A stretch of DNA of 64,000 nucleotides from Cryobacterium zongtaii (GCF_002909375.1 NZ_PPXD01000021.1:34184-98183), one strand, 5' to 3'. Shown: positions 19,929 to 30,464, counted from the first letter of the stretch. Notes: generated by a model from the letters alone, not told the origin. A program made the numbers and translations.

Positions 19929-21065
19929 TTAGTCCTGAAAATATGCCGCAGTGGCACGCGCCTGGTAGCTGACCGAGTCCAGATCGGGCCCGGATGCCGT
20001 CACGTGGCCGATCTTACGTCCGGGGCGGGGGTCCTTGCCGTAGTTGTGCACCTTGACCGTCGGCTGCTCGGCGAACGCGGCCGGGTACCGGGCCGCCATG
20101 CTTCCTTCGGCGGGGCCGCCGAGGACGTTGACCATCACCGACCAGGGGTCCCGGAGCGCCGTGTCGCCCAGCGGCAGGTCGAGCACTGCTCGCAGGTGCT
20201 GTTCGAACTGACTCGTGGTGGAGCCGTCGATCGACCAGTGACCGCTGTTGTGCGGCCGCATCGCGAGCTCGTTGACCAGCAACCGGCCGTCGGTGGTTTC
20301 GAAGAGTTCCACGGCGAGCACCCCGGTGACACCGATGCCCTCGGCGACCCGCTCGGCGATGTCGGCGGCGAGCGCGCTGAGCCGGCCAGCCGACTTCGGT
20401 GCCGGCGCGATGACCTCGGCGCAGACGCCGTTCTGCTGCACGGTCTCGACGACGGGCCAGATCGCGATCTCACCGGACGGGCGTCGCGCGACGACCTGGG
20501 CGAGTTCGCGGCGGAAGTCGACGAGCTCCTCGACCAGCAGGTCGCCGCCGTTGGCGTCTTCGGCGAGCGCGAGGAACCAGTCGTCGGCCTCGTGGGCGTG
20601 GGATACCACGCGCACCCCCTTGCCGTCGTAGCCGCCCCTGGCTGTCTTCACGACGGCCCGGCCACCGTGATCGGCCAGGAACTGCGCCAGAGCGTCCGCG
20701 TCGGCCACCCGCGCCCAGTCGGGGACGGGCAGGCCCAGCTCGGTCAGGCGTTCCCGCATGAGCAGCTTGTCCTGGGCGTAGAGCAACGCGTCGGGTCCGG
20801 GGTGCACGCTGATGCCCCGGTTCACCAGTTCGCGGAGGATCACCTGCGGAACGTGTTCGTGGTCGAAGGTCACCACGTCGACGGTCTCGGCGAAGGCGAG
20901 GACAGTGGCCAGGTCGCGGTAGTCCCCCACCGACACCGCGGCGAGGTGCGCGGACATTCCGTCGGCCTCGGCCAGGACCCGGAGGTCGAGGCCGAGGTTC
21001 ACCGCGGCGGGGATCATCATGCGGGCCAATTGGCCTCCGCCGATCACACCAACGATCGTTCTCAT
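19929..21065 (-). CDS. purK: N5-carboxyaminoimidazole ribonucleotide synthase
   Basis: A 378-residue ATP-grasp enzyme making N5-CAIR from AIR, bicarbonate and ATP. It opens with [13 protein letters not shown], followed by [22 protein letters not shown] (the ATP-grasp glycine loop) and [17 protein letters not shown] near the C-terminus, all PurK-specific. The ATG at 21065 places the cofactor loop at residue 9 as usual; an earlier start at 21185 adds 40 unrelated residues. Transcribed with purE. Confidence 0.96.
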   Translation of the reverse strand: MRTIVGVIGGGQLARMMIPAAVNLGLDLRVLAEADGMSAHLAAVSVGDYRDLATVLAFAETVDVVTFDHEHVPQVILRELVNRGISVHPGPDALLYAQDKLLMRERLTELGLPVPDWARVADADALAQFLADHGGRAVVKTARGGYDGKGVRVVSHAHEADDWFLALAEDANGGDLLVEELVDFRRELAQVVARRPSGEIAIWPVVETVQQNGVCAEVIAPAPKSAGRLSALAADIAERVAEGIGVTGVLAVELFETTDGRLLVNELAMRPHNSGHWSIDGSTTSQFEQHLRAVLDLPLGDTALRDPWSVMVNVLGGPAEGSMAARYPAAFAEQPTVKVHNYGKDPRPGRKIGHVTASGPDLDSVSYQARATAAYFQD

Positions 21066-21204
21066 TTGTTCACCAATTTCTGTGCGACCGTTCATCCGAG
21101 GGGCCGGGAACTCCCAGGATGAGGAATATGCCGGGACGTAGACTGCGAGAGAAGCGCGTTTTCTCGCTACACGTTCCATTTTCACCTATCGGCCGGACGG
21201 ATGC

Positions 21205-21771
21205 ATGTCGAGAACAACCTTCAGCAGGTACCGGGTGCTGGCGTTCGCGACCCAGCTCGCGAAGTTCGGCATGGTCGGACTCGTCGGCTTCGCGGTGGAC
21301 ATCACAGTGTTCAATCTGCTGCGGGCCACCGTCTTCTCCCCGGAGGCCCTCGCCTCCGGCCCGATCTGGGCGAAGGTCGTCTCGACGGTCCTCGCCATCC
21401 TGGCCAACTGGGTCGGCAACCGGTACTGGACCTTCTCGAAGGACCGCCGGTCACAGACCCTGCGTGAGGGCCTGGAGTTCTTCGCGGTCAGCCTCGTCGG
21501 TATGGGAATCGGGCTGGCCTGCCTGTGGGTGAGCCACTACGTTCTCGGCTACACCAGCGTCATCGCCGACAACATCTCCTCGAACGTGATCGGCCTGCTG
21601 CTCGGAGCCGTCTTCCGCTTCACCCTGTACAGGTATTGGGTCTTCTCACCGTCCCGCCGGGACGCGACTGCCGTGCCCACCGGCACGGCGGCCACCGGTC
21701 CGGTGACCACCAGCACGGCAGCGCTGCGGCTACAGTCCCGCGCGGAGGCCGAATTCGTCACCGAGCGCTGA
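21205..21771 (+). CDS. GtrA family membrane protein
   Basis: A 188-residue protein with four hydrophobic helices: FGMVGLVGFAVDITVFNLL, VVSTVLAILANWVGNRYWTF, FFAVSLVGMGIGLACLWV and NVIGLLLGAVFRFTLYRYWV. The F(x)VG helix 1 and the NWxxNRYWTF and FRFxxYRYWVF motifs define the GtrA family, thought to help flip or handle polyprenyl-phosphate sugars. It stands alone, divergent from purK, and its end overlaps the convergent PH-domain gene by 42 nt. It could supply a flippase function to the nearby glycan locus (inference). Confidence 0.88.
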   Translation: MSRTTFSRYRVLAFATQLAKFGMVGLVGFAVDITVFNLLRATVFSPEALASGPIWAKVVSTVLAILANWVGNRYWTFSKDRRSQTLREGLEFFAVSLVGMGIGLACLWVSHYVLGYTSVIADNISSNVIGLLLGAVFRFTLYRYWVFSPSRRDATAVPTGTAATGPVTTSTAALRLQSRAEAEFVTER

Positions 21772-22287
21772 CTGCTCCTGCCGGCGCGAGGCCATCACGC
21801 TCTGTGACTGCTCCATCAGGTCCTGCAGCACCTGCTGCACGAGGTCGGCGTCCGGCACGTCCCGCAGCGACAACGGATGTTCCAGCCCCGAATTGATCCG
21901 CACCGTCCCGGACCGAAAGAGCGACTGCAGCCAGTTCTTGCGCACGGTGACGTCGTAGCCCCTGCTGTGCAGCAGTTCCTGCCGCTCGTGCACGAAGATG
22001 CCGTGCACGAAGATGATCCGGCGGCTGGTCACCGTGTACCGCCGGGTGAGCCAGGACACCAGCGGCAACAACCACAGCAGCACGACGACCAGGCCGGCGC
22101 CGACCAGGAGCATCACGTTCTGCCACGGCTCGGCCAGGCTTCCGGAGTAGTAGCCGGTCACGCCGCACGCGCCGATCAGGAACAGGGTGGGCCAGAACAG
22201 CGCCCTGGCGTGCGAGCGGAGCCGGGCGATGACCACCTCTGGCGCCGTCGTCGGCACGCCGGGCATCACTTGCGCTGGGTTGGTCAT
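21730..22287 (-). CDS. PH-domain (YdbS-like) membrane protein
   Basis: A 185-residue protein with two membrane helices (about 28-46 and 52-72), then a bacterial PH (YdbS/YdbT) domain: RYTVTSRRIIFVHGIF, ELLHSRGYDVTVRKNWLQ and LFRSGTVRINSG. The family is membrane-associated with no settled biochemical role. Its 3' end overlaps the GtrA gene tail-to-tail by 42 nt. It lies 21 bp downstream of birA and may be cotranscribed with it. Confidence 0.85.
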   Translation of the reverse strand: MTNPAQVMPGVPTTAPEVVIARLRSHARALFWPTLFLIGACGVTGYYSGSLAEPWQNVMLLVGAGLVVVLLWLLPLVSWLTRRYTVTSRRIIFVHGIFVHERQELLHSRGYDVTVRKNWLQSLFRSGTVRINSGLEHPLSLRDVPDADLVQQVLQDLMEQSQSVMASRRQEQSALGDEFGLRAGL

Positions 22288-22308
22288 ATACCCATTAATA
22301 CCTCAGAT

Positions 22309-23142
22309 TCAGTACCGCAGATGGGTCACGTCCCCCGCGGCGACGGCCTGTAGTTCGCCGTTCGTCTGGTCTTCCACGATCAGCCGGCCGTCCCCGTCCA
22401 GCCCGACAGCGGTGCCCACAAGGTCCTGCCCACCGGGCAGTTCGACGCGCACCGCGGCGCCCAGGGTGCCGCACAGGGCGGACACCTCGGCGTGCAGGCC
22501 GCTGGCCACGGGGTCCGCCCCGGCGGCGAGGAAGTTCGCGGTGAGGCTCCGCAGCGCGTCCAGGTACGCGGCGAGCACCTCGTCGGCGTTCGGGATGCTG
22601 CCGGTGACGAGCATCAGCGAGGTGGACGTGAGGGTGGGCAGGTCGTGCTCGTCCAGGCTCAGGTTCAGTCCGGTGCCGATGCACAGGCCGCTGGCATCCG
22701 GCAACAGCTCCGAAAGGATGCCGGAGACCTTGTAGCCGTCGATGAGCACGTCGTTGGGCCACTTCAGCGTCACCTCGTGCCGGGGTGCGTCCTCGTCGCC
22801 GGGCGGCGGCGCCGCGGCCTGCACGACCGAACGCACGGCCTGGGTCATGGCCGCACCGGCGAGCAGGGGAAACCAGCCGTACCGGTTCGGCGGCAGCGGG
22901 CCGCTCTCCAGCCGCGGTCGCAGCAGCACCGAGATGGCCAGCGATTTGCCGCTGGGCGCCAGCCAGGTGCGGCCGAGCCGTCCGCGGCCGCTGGTCTGGT
23001 TGTCGGTGACGATGACCGACAGGTCGGGCCAGGCCGACCCATCAGGGCCCGTGGCCCGGGTCACCAGCACATCGTTGGTGGAGCCGGCCTCGTCGAGGTA
23101 CTCGAACCGTGCCCCGATGCCGCGGCTGATCGGAAATTCCAT
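22309..23142 (-). CDS. birA: Biotin-[acetyl-CoA-carboxylase] ligase
   Basis: A 277-residue enzyme that attaches biotin to the BCCP domain encoded at 30567-32330. TSGRGRLGRTW (50-60) is the biotinyl-AMP loop and KWPNDVLIDG the conserved catalytic segment. There is no N-terminal helix-turn-helix, so it is a ligase only and not a repressor. The ATG at 23142 is chosen because GAGG lies 7 nt upstream; a GTG at 23160 is the alternative. It is divergent from the carboxyltransferase gene across 122 bp, a functional grouping. Confidence 0.95.
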   Translation of the reverse strand: MEFPISRGIGARFEYLDEAGSTNDVLVTRATGPDGSAWPDLSVIVTDNQTSGRGRLGRTWLAPSGKSLAISVLLRPRLESGPLPPNRYGWFPLLAGAAMTQAVRSVVQAAAPPPGDEDAPRHEVTLKWPNDVLIDGYKVSGILSELLPDASGLCIGTGLNLSLDEHDLPTLTSTSLMLVTGSIPNADEVLAAYLDALRSLTANFLAAGADPVASGLHAEVSALCGTLGAAVRVELPGGQDLVGTAVGLDGDGRLIVEDQTNGELQAVAAGDVTHLRY

Positions 23143-23251
23143 GCTGACGCCTCTTCTCACACCCCGCGGGGATCATAACTCCTGCAATTCTGCCCAGGTT
23201 TGGTGGGGCACCGGGCCGACACGCTCTGGGGGCGGTGCGGGGTGAGGCCGG

Positions 23252-23257
23252 TAGAGT
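23252..23257 (+). promoter_or_regulatory. Candidate -10 element of the carboxyltransferase gene
   Basis: TAGAGT ends 7 nt before the GTG start at 23265 and no Shine-Dalgarno sequence fits between, so the mRNA is probably leaderless. Confidence 0.4.
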
Positions 23258-23264
23258 GAACGGC

Positions 23265-24863
<1,599 letters not shown>

Positions 24864-24874
24864 GCGGCGCTGCC

Positions 24875-25114
24875 ATGACAGTCTCAGAGAACCCCGCCGG
24901 CTTCGACCCGGCCGAGCTCACCTTCGTCACGACGGGGGTCTCCGAACAGGAGGCCGCCGCGGTGACCGCCGTCCTGCGGGCCCTGCTGCGTGCCGAGTCG
25001 GACAACCTGCGGGCCACGCCGAACGGCCCCGCGAGCCCCTGGCAGGACAGCCAGCGGGCCATCAGGGCGCCGCTGCCGCGGGGCGACGAGCGCTGGCGGG
25101 GCTTCACGGCCTGA
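24875..25114 (+). CDS. accE: Acyl-CoA carboxylase epsilon subunit
   Basis: A 79-residue protein. The central TEEE-like helix is represented by SEQEAAAVTAVLRALLRAE, and the C-terminal half has SPWQDSQRAIRAPLPRG, both patterns of the actinobacterial AccE/PccE epsilon subunit that stabilises the alpha-beta carboxylase complex. Position directly after the beta subunit (11 bp) supports the call. Found essentially only in Actinobacteria. Confidence 0.85.
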   Translation: MTVSENPAGFDPAELTFVTTGVSEQEAAAVTAVLRALLRAESDNLRATPNGPASPWQDSQRAIRAPLPRGDERWRGFTA

Positions 25115-25141
25115 GCCGGTTGACGCCGCACCTCGGTTGTC

Positions 25142-25166
25142 CCCCTAAATGACGACTTTTCAGGGG
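25142..25166. promoter_or_regulatory. Operator-like imperfect palindrome
   Basis: CCCCTnAA...TTnAGGGG with a 9-nt centre, preceded by a further C. It lies between two convergent genes where neither needs a promoter, so it may serve an unannotated transcript running toward 25340. A LuxR-type regulator is encoded 2.5 kb away. Confidence 0.35.
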
Positions 25167-25197
25167 ATCGCCGGGTCGGCACTATTGGTATTGCTGG

Positions 25198-25340
25198 GTG
25201 TTGCTCTCGGGCAACACGACCAATCATTCGCCGACTAGGGTAAGCAGGCGAATGTGTTGGGGGCGCGTCTAGGCGACATTCGGGTTGTCGCCCTGACACG
25301 GAAATGTCGGAAGGGGATCCGCCCCCGGGTGGGTCCCCTT
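25198..25340. other. Two hairpins in the convergent gap; possible small RNA or terminator region
   Basis: GTGTTGC-TCTCGG-GCAACAC (25198-25217) is a perfect 7-bp hairpin. A second, stronger one (25311-25340, arms AAGGGGATCC and GGGTCCCCTT with one G-T pair) lies 12 nt beyond the stop of the minus-strand gene at 25353 and is followed on the plus strand by TTT. The second is a probable bidirectional terminator. Whether the whole stretch makes an RNA is unknown. Confidence 0.45.
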
Positions 25341-25352
25341 TCGCATGTCCGG

Positions 25353-26414
25353 TCAGTGCCGGCGGGTCGGCTGGCCGGCCGAAGCGCCCTGCGCGTGCAC
25401 GGCCCGCGGGATCTCCAACCACAGGTCCACTTCTTCGTCGGGCGATTCCTGGCCGAGGGCACTCAGTCGCGGGTCAGGGCTGTTGATGCCCACCACGGTG
25501 ACGGCGGTCCCCGAGCCGTCGGCCGCCGTCCTGGCGATGATCGTGGACGCCGTCGTGGCGGCCATGGCGTCGGCCAGAGTGTTCAGCACGACCTCCAGAT
25601 CGGTGCCGGCCAGGTCGTCGATGCCACCCTCGTCGAGCAGGGTGACGATGGCGCCACGCCGCCGGGCCGCCATCACCTCATGCCGTACGGCATCGTTGAG
25701 CAGCCGGCGCCCGCGGATCTCGTCACGGATCGCGGCCTCCAGGTACCGGCACTCCAGGCGCTGCCCGTCGCTGAGCGTGCCGCGTTCCTGGATGATGCGG
25801 CGCAGCATCGGCGCCGACAACCGGATGGTCTGGGCCAGGCGCACCTGGCGCTCGTAGAGGTGCGCTTCCTGCGCCGCCTGCCACTCGGTGGCCTCCCGTT
25901 CAGCCAGGCCGTACTGGCGCGCGTCCCGGCCCGCCTTGGCCAGCGCCCTGGCCAGCGTCACGGCCACGAACACCCACACGGCGCTGCCGATGACGCCCAT
26001 CGACGCGAGGGAGCCCGCGCCGGCCCAGACGACGGTGTGAGCGATGAGGAAGCCCACCCCGATCCAGGCGAGGGTCGCCCGCCGGCGCGTGGCCGTGATG
26101 GTCATCAGGGTACCGACGGCGGCCACGTACCAGGTGGCGTAGCCGTTGTCGGCCACGGACCCGTCCAGCTGGCTGCCCACGAGCAACGGCACCGCGATGC
26201 ACACGGCCACGTTGAAGAACCCCAACCAGAGCGACATCCGGGCCGGACTGGTCGGCCACAGGCTCGCCACGGTGGCCGCAGCGTAGAGCACGATCGCGAT
26301 CAGCGCCGGGACCGGCGACGCCGGCACATCCAGCGAATAGAGGGCCAGGATCACGTGATAGGTCGAGAACAGGGCGGCCAGGGAGAGGATCAGCCCGCGC
26401 GGGACGGAGATCAT
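25353..26414 (-). CDS. Membrane sensor-like protein partnered with a histidine kinase, no ATPase domain
   Basis: A 353-residue protein with about six membrane helices (residues 8-158), a charged, probably coiled-coil stretch (160-230, AGRDARQYGLAEREATEWQA) and a soluble C-terminal domain of about 125 residues. That last part resembles the dimerisation region of the adjacent kinase, but I find no H-box, N-box or glycine boxes, so it cannot be a kinase by itself. It overlaps the kinase gene as ATGA and is the last gene of the regulator-kinase operon. A signal-sensing or kinase-modulating partner is the likely role; function is not established. Confidence 0.7.
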   Translation of the reverse strand: MISVPRGLILSLAALFSTYHVILALYSLDVPASPVPALIAIVLYAAATVASLWPTSPARMSLWLGFFNVAVCIAVPLLVGSQLDGSVADNGYATWYVAAVGTLMTITATRRRATLAWIGVGFLIAHTVVWAGAGSLASMGVIGSAVWVFVAVTLARALAKAGRDARQYGLAEREATEWQAAQEAHLYERQVRLAQTIRLSAPMLRRIIQERGTLSDGQRLECRYLEAAIRDEIRGRRLLNDAVRHEVMAARRRGAIVTLLDEGGIDDLAGTDLEVVLNTLADAMAATTASTIIARTAADGSGTAVTVVGINSPDPRLSALGQESPDEEVDLWLEIPRAVHAQGASAGQPTRRH

Positions 26415-27718
26415 GCCCGGCCACCGCGCTCGCCCAGCGGCCACTCGATCAGGATCGAGGTGCCCCGGCCGGGGCCGCTGCTCACCTGGACGACGCCGCC
26501 GGCCTTCGCGACCCGCTCCCGGATCGAGATCCGCAGGCCCAGACGTTCGCTGGGCACGGTGGCGGGGTCGAACCCGACACCGGAGTCGGCGATCTCGATG
26601 ACGCAGCCGCCGAGCAGATTGGAGTTCATCCGCACCGACCTCGTTACCGGGTCGCCGGGGACAGCGGCATGCTGGATGCTGTTCACGATCGCCTGGGCGC
26701 TGGCGGCGTAGAGGGCCTCGCCGGCATGCGCGGGCAGGGTGAGCCTCTCTGCTTCGCAGTCGATGAACTCGATCGGCTCGTCGAACCGGTCCGCGAACGC
26801 GCGGATGCGGTCCTTGAGTGTGCTGAACAGAACCAGGCTGTCGTCGGTCGCGGGGAGCGACCCGGCCTCGTTGAGCCGGGCGATGGCGTCCTCCGCCATG
26901 GTGGCGGCCAGCTCGGCCGCCTTCGGCGTGCCGGCTGCCGCGGCGGACAACAGGGCTGCGAGCACACTGTCGTGCACGAGGGAGTCCACCTGAACCCGCT
27001 CCACCTCGGTGGCGTGCTGGCGCACGGCGGCGGAGTAGGTGGACAGCGCGTTGGTCTGCGCGATGTCGACCCCGGCGGTGGCCTGACGCAGCATCGTGAT
27101 GATGATCAGGATCACCAGGCCGAGCATGATCGCGTAGACGGCGTCGAGGGCGCCGAGCATCGGATCGGCGCCGCCGCCTGCGGGCAGCACCCGCACGATG
27201 CCGTAGACGATCGGGGCCAGGAAGGTGTAGATCATCGCCCACCACTTGGAGAACGAGACGGCGGCGAAACCGGTCGCGACGGTGCAGAGATACCAGAGCC
27301 AGGGCTTGCCCTCGAGAGTGCCTTCCGGGGTGTTCAGCATCGCCGGCCAGCCGATCAGGGCGACGAGGTACACCCCCGCGAACACTCCGCTGGTGACTCT
27401 GACGTATTTCTTCACCAGCGTGGCGATGGTCGCCACGCCCAGACCGCCGAAGATCGCGACGCTGAGCGCCACTCCGAGACCGGGCTTGAGGCTGTCCAGC
27501 TGGCCGAGCATCGCCGGGTAGGTCTGCAGGGCGAAGATCAGGCCGACACCGCCGGCGGCCCGCGACACCACCCGCTCGATCTGCGCGCGACTGATGGGTT
27601 TGCGCGGCTGCTTGGATTCGTTGAGGAGGTCGGCACCGAGCTGTTCGGGTGCGACCCGGCCCGGCGACAGCCTGAACGACCGGACCGGTAAGACCTCGGC
27701 CGGACTAGGAGCGCCCAT
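26411..27718 (-). CDS. Sensor histidine kinase (NarL/LuxR-regulator type)
   Basis: A 435-residue membrane kinase. About six hydrophobic helices span residues 55-212. The H-box is QVDSLVHDSVLAALL with His249 as phosphorylation site. The ATPase domain has the N-box AIVNSIQHA (343-351), G1 IADSGVGFD (376-384) and G2 GLRISIRERVAKAGG (394-408). It pairs with the LuxR-type regulator whose gene it overlaps by 14 nt. The signal is unknown. It sits between the carboxylase genes, but no functional link can be read from sequence. Confidence 0.88.
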   Translation of the reverse strand: MGAPSPAEVLPVRSFRLSPGRVAPEQLGADLLNESKQPRKPISRAQIERVVSRAAGGVGLIFALQTYPAMLGQLDSLKPGLGVALSVAIFGGLGVATIATLVKKYVRVTSGVFAGVYLVALIGWPAMLNTPEGTLEGKPWLWYLCTVATGFAAVSFSKWWAMIYTFLAPIVYGIVRVLPAGGGADPMLGALDAVYAIMLGLVILIIITMLRQATAGVDIAQTNALSTYSAAVRQHATEVERVQVDSLVHDSVLAALLSAAAAGTPKAAELAATMAEDAIARLNEAGSLPATDDSLVLFSTLKDRIRAFADRFDEPIEFIDCEAERLTLPAHAGEALYAASAQAIVNSIQHAAVPGDPVTRSVRMNSNLLGGCVIEIADSGVGFDPATVPSERLGLRISIRERVAKAGGVVQVSSGPGRGTSILIEWPLGERGGRA

Positions 27719-28418
27719 CCCCGCCTTCCAGGTCGAGACCCGGCAGGATGCCGTCTTCCACGGCCCTGCGCAACAGGTCCACCTTCGTGGGCGCCGGGCG
27801 GCCCACCTCGACGTACTTCACGCGGATGCGGTCGAGGTACTCCCGGGCCGTGGAGTGGGCGATGCCCAGCTGCATCGCCACCATCTTCAGCGGCAGGCCG
27901 GAGGCGTAGAGGTGCAGCACGTCGCGTTCACGGCGGCCCAGTTGGGCCTTGGCGAAGTCCCGGTCGGCGTCGATGGCGGTGGCCCACTCGAGGTTGTTGA
28001 GCACGTCACCGCGGGCAACGGAGGCGACGGCGGCCATCACCGTGGTCGTCGGCGACGACTTGGGGATGACGCCGGCAGCGCCGGCGGCCAGGGCCTCACG
28101 AACCAGGGCGACCCTGTCGGCGATGCTGTGCACCAACACCGACGCGCCGGTGCCGCGGGCCAGGTGCACGTTGTCGGTGACGAGGGACCCGTCGCCGAGG
28201 GACAGGTCGAGCACGATCACATCCACCGGGCGGCCGGCGATGCCGTCGACGAGTTCGCGTACCGTCGCGGCCTCGAAGACCACCTCGAAGCCGGTGTTCT
28301 CACAGGCGGCCTTGAGGCCCAGCCGCACCGACTCATGGTCGTCGGCGATGCCCACGCGTACGGGGCGGTCGGCCAGGTCGGTCGCGGTGTCAGGCTCGGT
28401 CACGGTCACGGTTGTCAT
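27705..28418 (-). CDS. LuxR/NarL-family response regulator
   Basis: A 237-residue regulator. The receiver domain (20-135) has Asp26/Asp27, the phospho-acceptor Asp71 in VLDLSLGDGS, Ser98 and Lys120, so it is complete. The C-terminal DNA-binding domain has GRRERDVLHLYASGLPLKMV and GIAHSTAREYLDRIRVKY, a LuxR-type helix-turn-helix. It is the promoter-proximal gene of a three-gene operon with the kinase and the extra membrane protein. Confidence 0.9.
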   Translation of the reverse strand: MTTVTVTEPDTATDLADRPVRVGIADDHESVRLGLKAACENTGFEVVFEAATVRELVDGIAGRPVDVIVLDLSLGDGSLVTDNVHLARGTGASVLVHSIADRVALVREALAAGAAGVIPKSSPTTTVMAAVASVARGDVLNNLEWATAIDADRDFAKAQLGRRERDVLHLYASGLPLKMVAMQLGIAHSTAREYLDRIRVKYVEVGRPAPTKVDLLRRAVEDGILPGLDLEGGDGRS

Positions 28419-28449
28419 CTCTCGTCTTCGTTCTTGGTGCTAAGACTAG

Positions 28450-29763
28450 CTATCTGGTGAGCAGGGCGACGGCTTCGACGTGGTGGGTGTTGGGGAACAG
28501 GTCGAAGGCGCGCAGGCTCCGCAGCGTGTACCCGAGCCCGGCGAAGAGGGCGACGTCGCGGGCCAGGGCCACCGGATCGCAGGCGACGTAGACCACCTGG
28601 GCCGGCGCGAGGAACGCCAGGGTGTCGACGACTTCGCCGCCGGCGCCGGAGCGCGGCGGGTCGAGCACCACGGTGGCGGCCTGCAGACGGGCCCGTTCGG
28701 CAGCGTCGGCGTCGCGGGTGAGTCCGGTCAGGAATGTGTCCACCCTGCCGGTCTGCGCTGTGGCGCCGACCCACTCGGCGAGGTTCGCGCCGGCGTTCTC
28801 GGTGGCCTGGGCGTCGCTCTCCACCGAGGTGATGCGCACGTCGGAACCGAACCTGTCGCCGACGGCGGCGGCGAGGAGCCCCACACCGCCGTACAGGTCG
28901 AGGTTGGCGGCCTTGGGGTCGAACAGGTCCGGGTCGATGGCGTCCTGCACGGCGGCGAACAGGGTCTCCGCGGCGCGCGCGTGCACCTGCCAGAAACCGG
29001 CGGCGTCGAGCCGGAACTCACGGTCGCCGACCCGCTCGGTGATCGGTTTGGGCGCGGTGCGGCGCCGGCGGCCCTTGTCGTCCTGCTCGGCGACCAGGAT
29101 CTGCACTTCACCGACGCTGGGGGCGACGACGTCGACGGATGCGGCGCCGGCGAACAGCTTGTCCAGCGGCGCGGCCATTTCGAGGGCGTGCACGGCCAGC
29201 GGCAGGTCGTCGACGGGGATCACCCGGTGCGAGCGGGCGGCGTACGGGCCGACGATGCCGGTCTCCGTGACATGCAGGCGCACCCGGGTGCGCCAGCCGG
29301 TGCCGTCCATGGCGTCGCCCGGCGAGGCATCCGCTGCCACCGGCACGGCCTCGACGGTGACATCGCTGTCGAGTCCGGCCATCCGGTGCAGTGCATCGGT
29401 GAGGACCTGGCGCTTGAGCTCGCGCTGGTGGCCCAGTTCGATGTGGCCGAATTCTGCGCCGCCGGCACGGTCGGCAGGGTCCCGGTCGATGGCCGCTGCG
29501 GCCCAGATGTGCGGCTGACGTTCGGGGGCCGCGTCCAGGACCTCGACGGTCTCGGCCCGCCAAAAGCTCTTCTTGTTCGCGTCGGTGAGCCTGACGCGCA
29601 CCCGTTCACCCGGGAGGGTGTCGCTGACGAAGACCACACGGCCCTCGTGCCGGGCAACGAAGATGCCGCCGTGGGCTACGTTGGTGATATCGAGGTCGAG
29701 TTCGGTGCCGATCTCGCCCTCTGGAGTGCTCTGACTTGCCTGACGATTAGTGTTGGTGCCCAT
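28450..29763 (-). CDS. TRAM-domain class I SAM-dependent RNA methyltransferase (TrmA/RumA family)
   Basis: A 437-residue RNA uracil-C5 methyltransferase relative. An N-terminal TRAM domain (LDITNVAHGGIFVARHEGRV) comes first, then the SAM-binding fold with NLDLYGGVGLLAAAV, DPPRSGAGG (368-376) and the catalytic VACDPVALARD (Cys395). The four Fe-S cysteines of RumA/RlmD are absent: the usual CGGC is AGGA before EFGHIELGHQ. The ATG at 29763 fits the family start and is 41 bp from the divergent maf gene. The target (tRNA or 23S rRNA) cannot be decided. Confidence 0.88.
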   Translation of the reverse strand: MGTNTNRQASQSTPEGEIGTELDLDITNVAHGGIFVARHEGRVVFVSDTLPGERVRVRLTDANKKSFWRAETVEVLDAAPERQPHIWAAAAIDRDPADRAGGAEFGHIELGHQRELKRQVLTDALHRMAGLDSDVTVEAVPVAADASPGDAMDGTGWRTRVRLHVTETGIVGPYAARSHRVIPVDDLPLAVHALEMAAPLDKLFAGAASVDVVAPSVGEVQILVAEQDDKGRRRRTAPKPITERVGDREFRLDAAGFWQVHARAAETLFAAVQDAIDPDLFDPKAANLDLYGGVGLLAAAVGDRFGSDVRITSVESDAQATENAGANLAEWVGATAQTGRVDTFLTGLTRDADAAERARLQAATVVLDPPRSGAGGEVVDTLAFLAPAQVVYVACDPVALARDVALFAGLGYTLRSLRAFDLFPNTHHVEAVALLTR

Positions 29764-29804
29764 TGAATGAGCATCCCACATCTGCCTGCCGCCTGAAGGG
29801 TTCC

Positions 29805-30464
29805 ATGCGCCTCTACCTCGCCTCCACCTCCCCCGCCCGGCTGGCGCTGCTGCGCGCGGCGGGCATCGAACCCGTCACCATTTCGCCCGATGTCGACGAG
29901 GATGCCGTCGCGGCGGCCGAGGCTGAACGCCTGGGCGAGCCCCTGACACCGCACCACGTGGTCGAGCTGCTGGCGCGGGCGAAGGCCCAGGCCGTCGCGG
30001 CCGACGGTGCCGAGCGGGGCATCGACGGGCTGATCCTCGGCGGGGACTCGGTCTTCGTCCTCGACGGTGTGATCTACGGCAAGCCGCACACCAGCGAGCG
30101 GGCCAGGGAGCGCTGGCACACCCAGCGCGGACGCACCGGGCAGCTCTATTCCGGCCACTGGCTGATCGAGCACATCGACGGTCGGCCCGGCCGTGCCGTC
30201 GGTGCCGTCGCCGTCGCCGACGTGACGTTCGCCGACGACCTCTCCGATTCGGAGCTCGACGCCTACATCGATACCGGTGAACCGCTCTTCGTCGCGGGCG
30301 CCTTCACCATCGACAGCCTCGGCGCGCCGTACATCAGCCGCATCGAGGGCGACCCGTCCACGGTCGTCGGACTGTCGTTGCCGACCCTGCGCAGATTGGT
30401 GCTCCGGCTGGGCTATGACTGGCCGAGCCTGTGGAATACGGGCACTTCGGCCCTACCGGACTGA
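29805..30464 (+). CDS. maf: Maf-family nucleoside triphosphate pyrophosphatase
   Basis: A 219-residue house-cleaning pyrophosphatase hydrolysing non-canonical or methylated NTPs. It begins with the diagnostic LYLASTSPARLALLRAAGI, has GDSVFVLDG and KPHTSERARE, and ends with VGLSLPTLRRLV. The ATG at 29805 is preceded by GAAGGG; the earlier in-frame start at 29763 would overlap the divergent gene start. It lies directly upstream of the biotin carboxylase gene with a 102-bp gap. Confidence 0.93.
   Translation: MRLYLASTSPARLALLRAAGIEPVTISPDVDEDAVAAAEAERLGEPLTPHHVVELLARAKAQAVAADGAERGIDGLILGGDSVFVLDGVIYGKPHTSERARERWHTQRGRTGQLYSGHWLIEHIDGRPGRAVGAVAVADVTFADDLSDSELDAYIDTGEPLFVAGAFTIDSLGAPYISRIEGDPSTVVGLSLPTLRRLVLRLGYDWPSLWNTGTSALPD

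Noticed and set aside
25252..25272. Six-codon leader peptide MCWGRV as a cysteine attenuator
   Set aside because: No amino-acid gene follows on that strand and there is no clear ribosome-binding site; kept only as part of the gap description.
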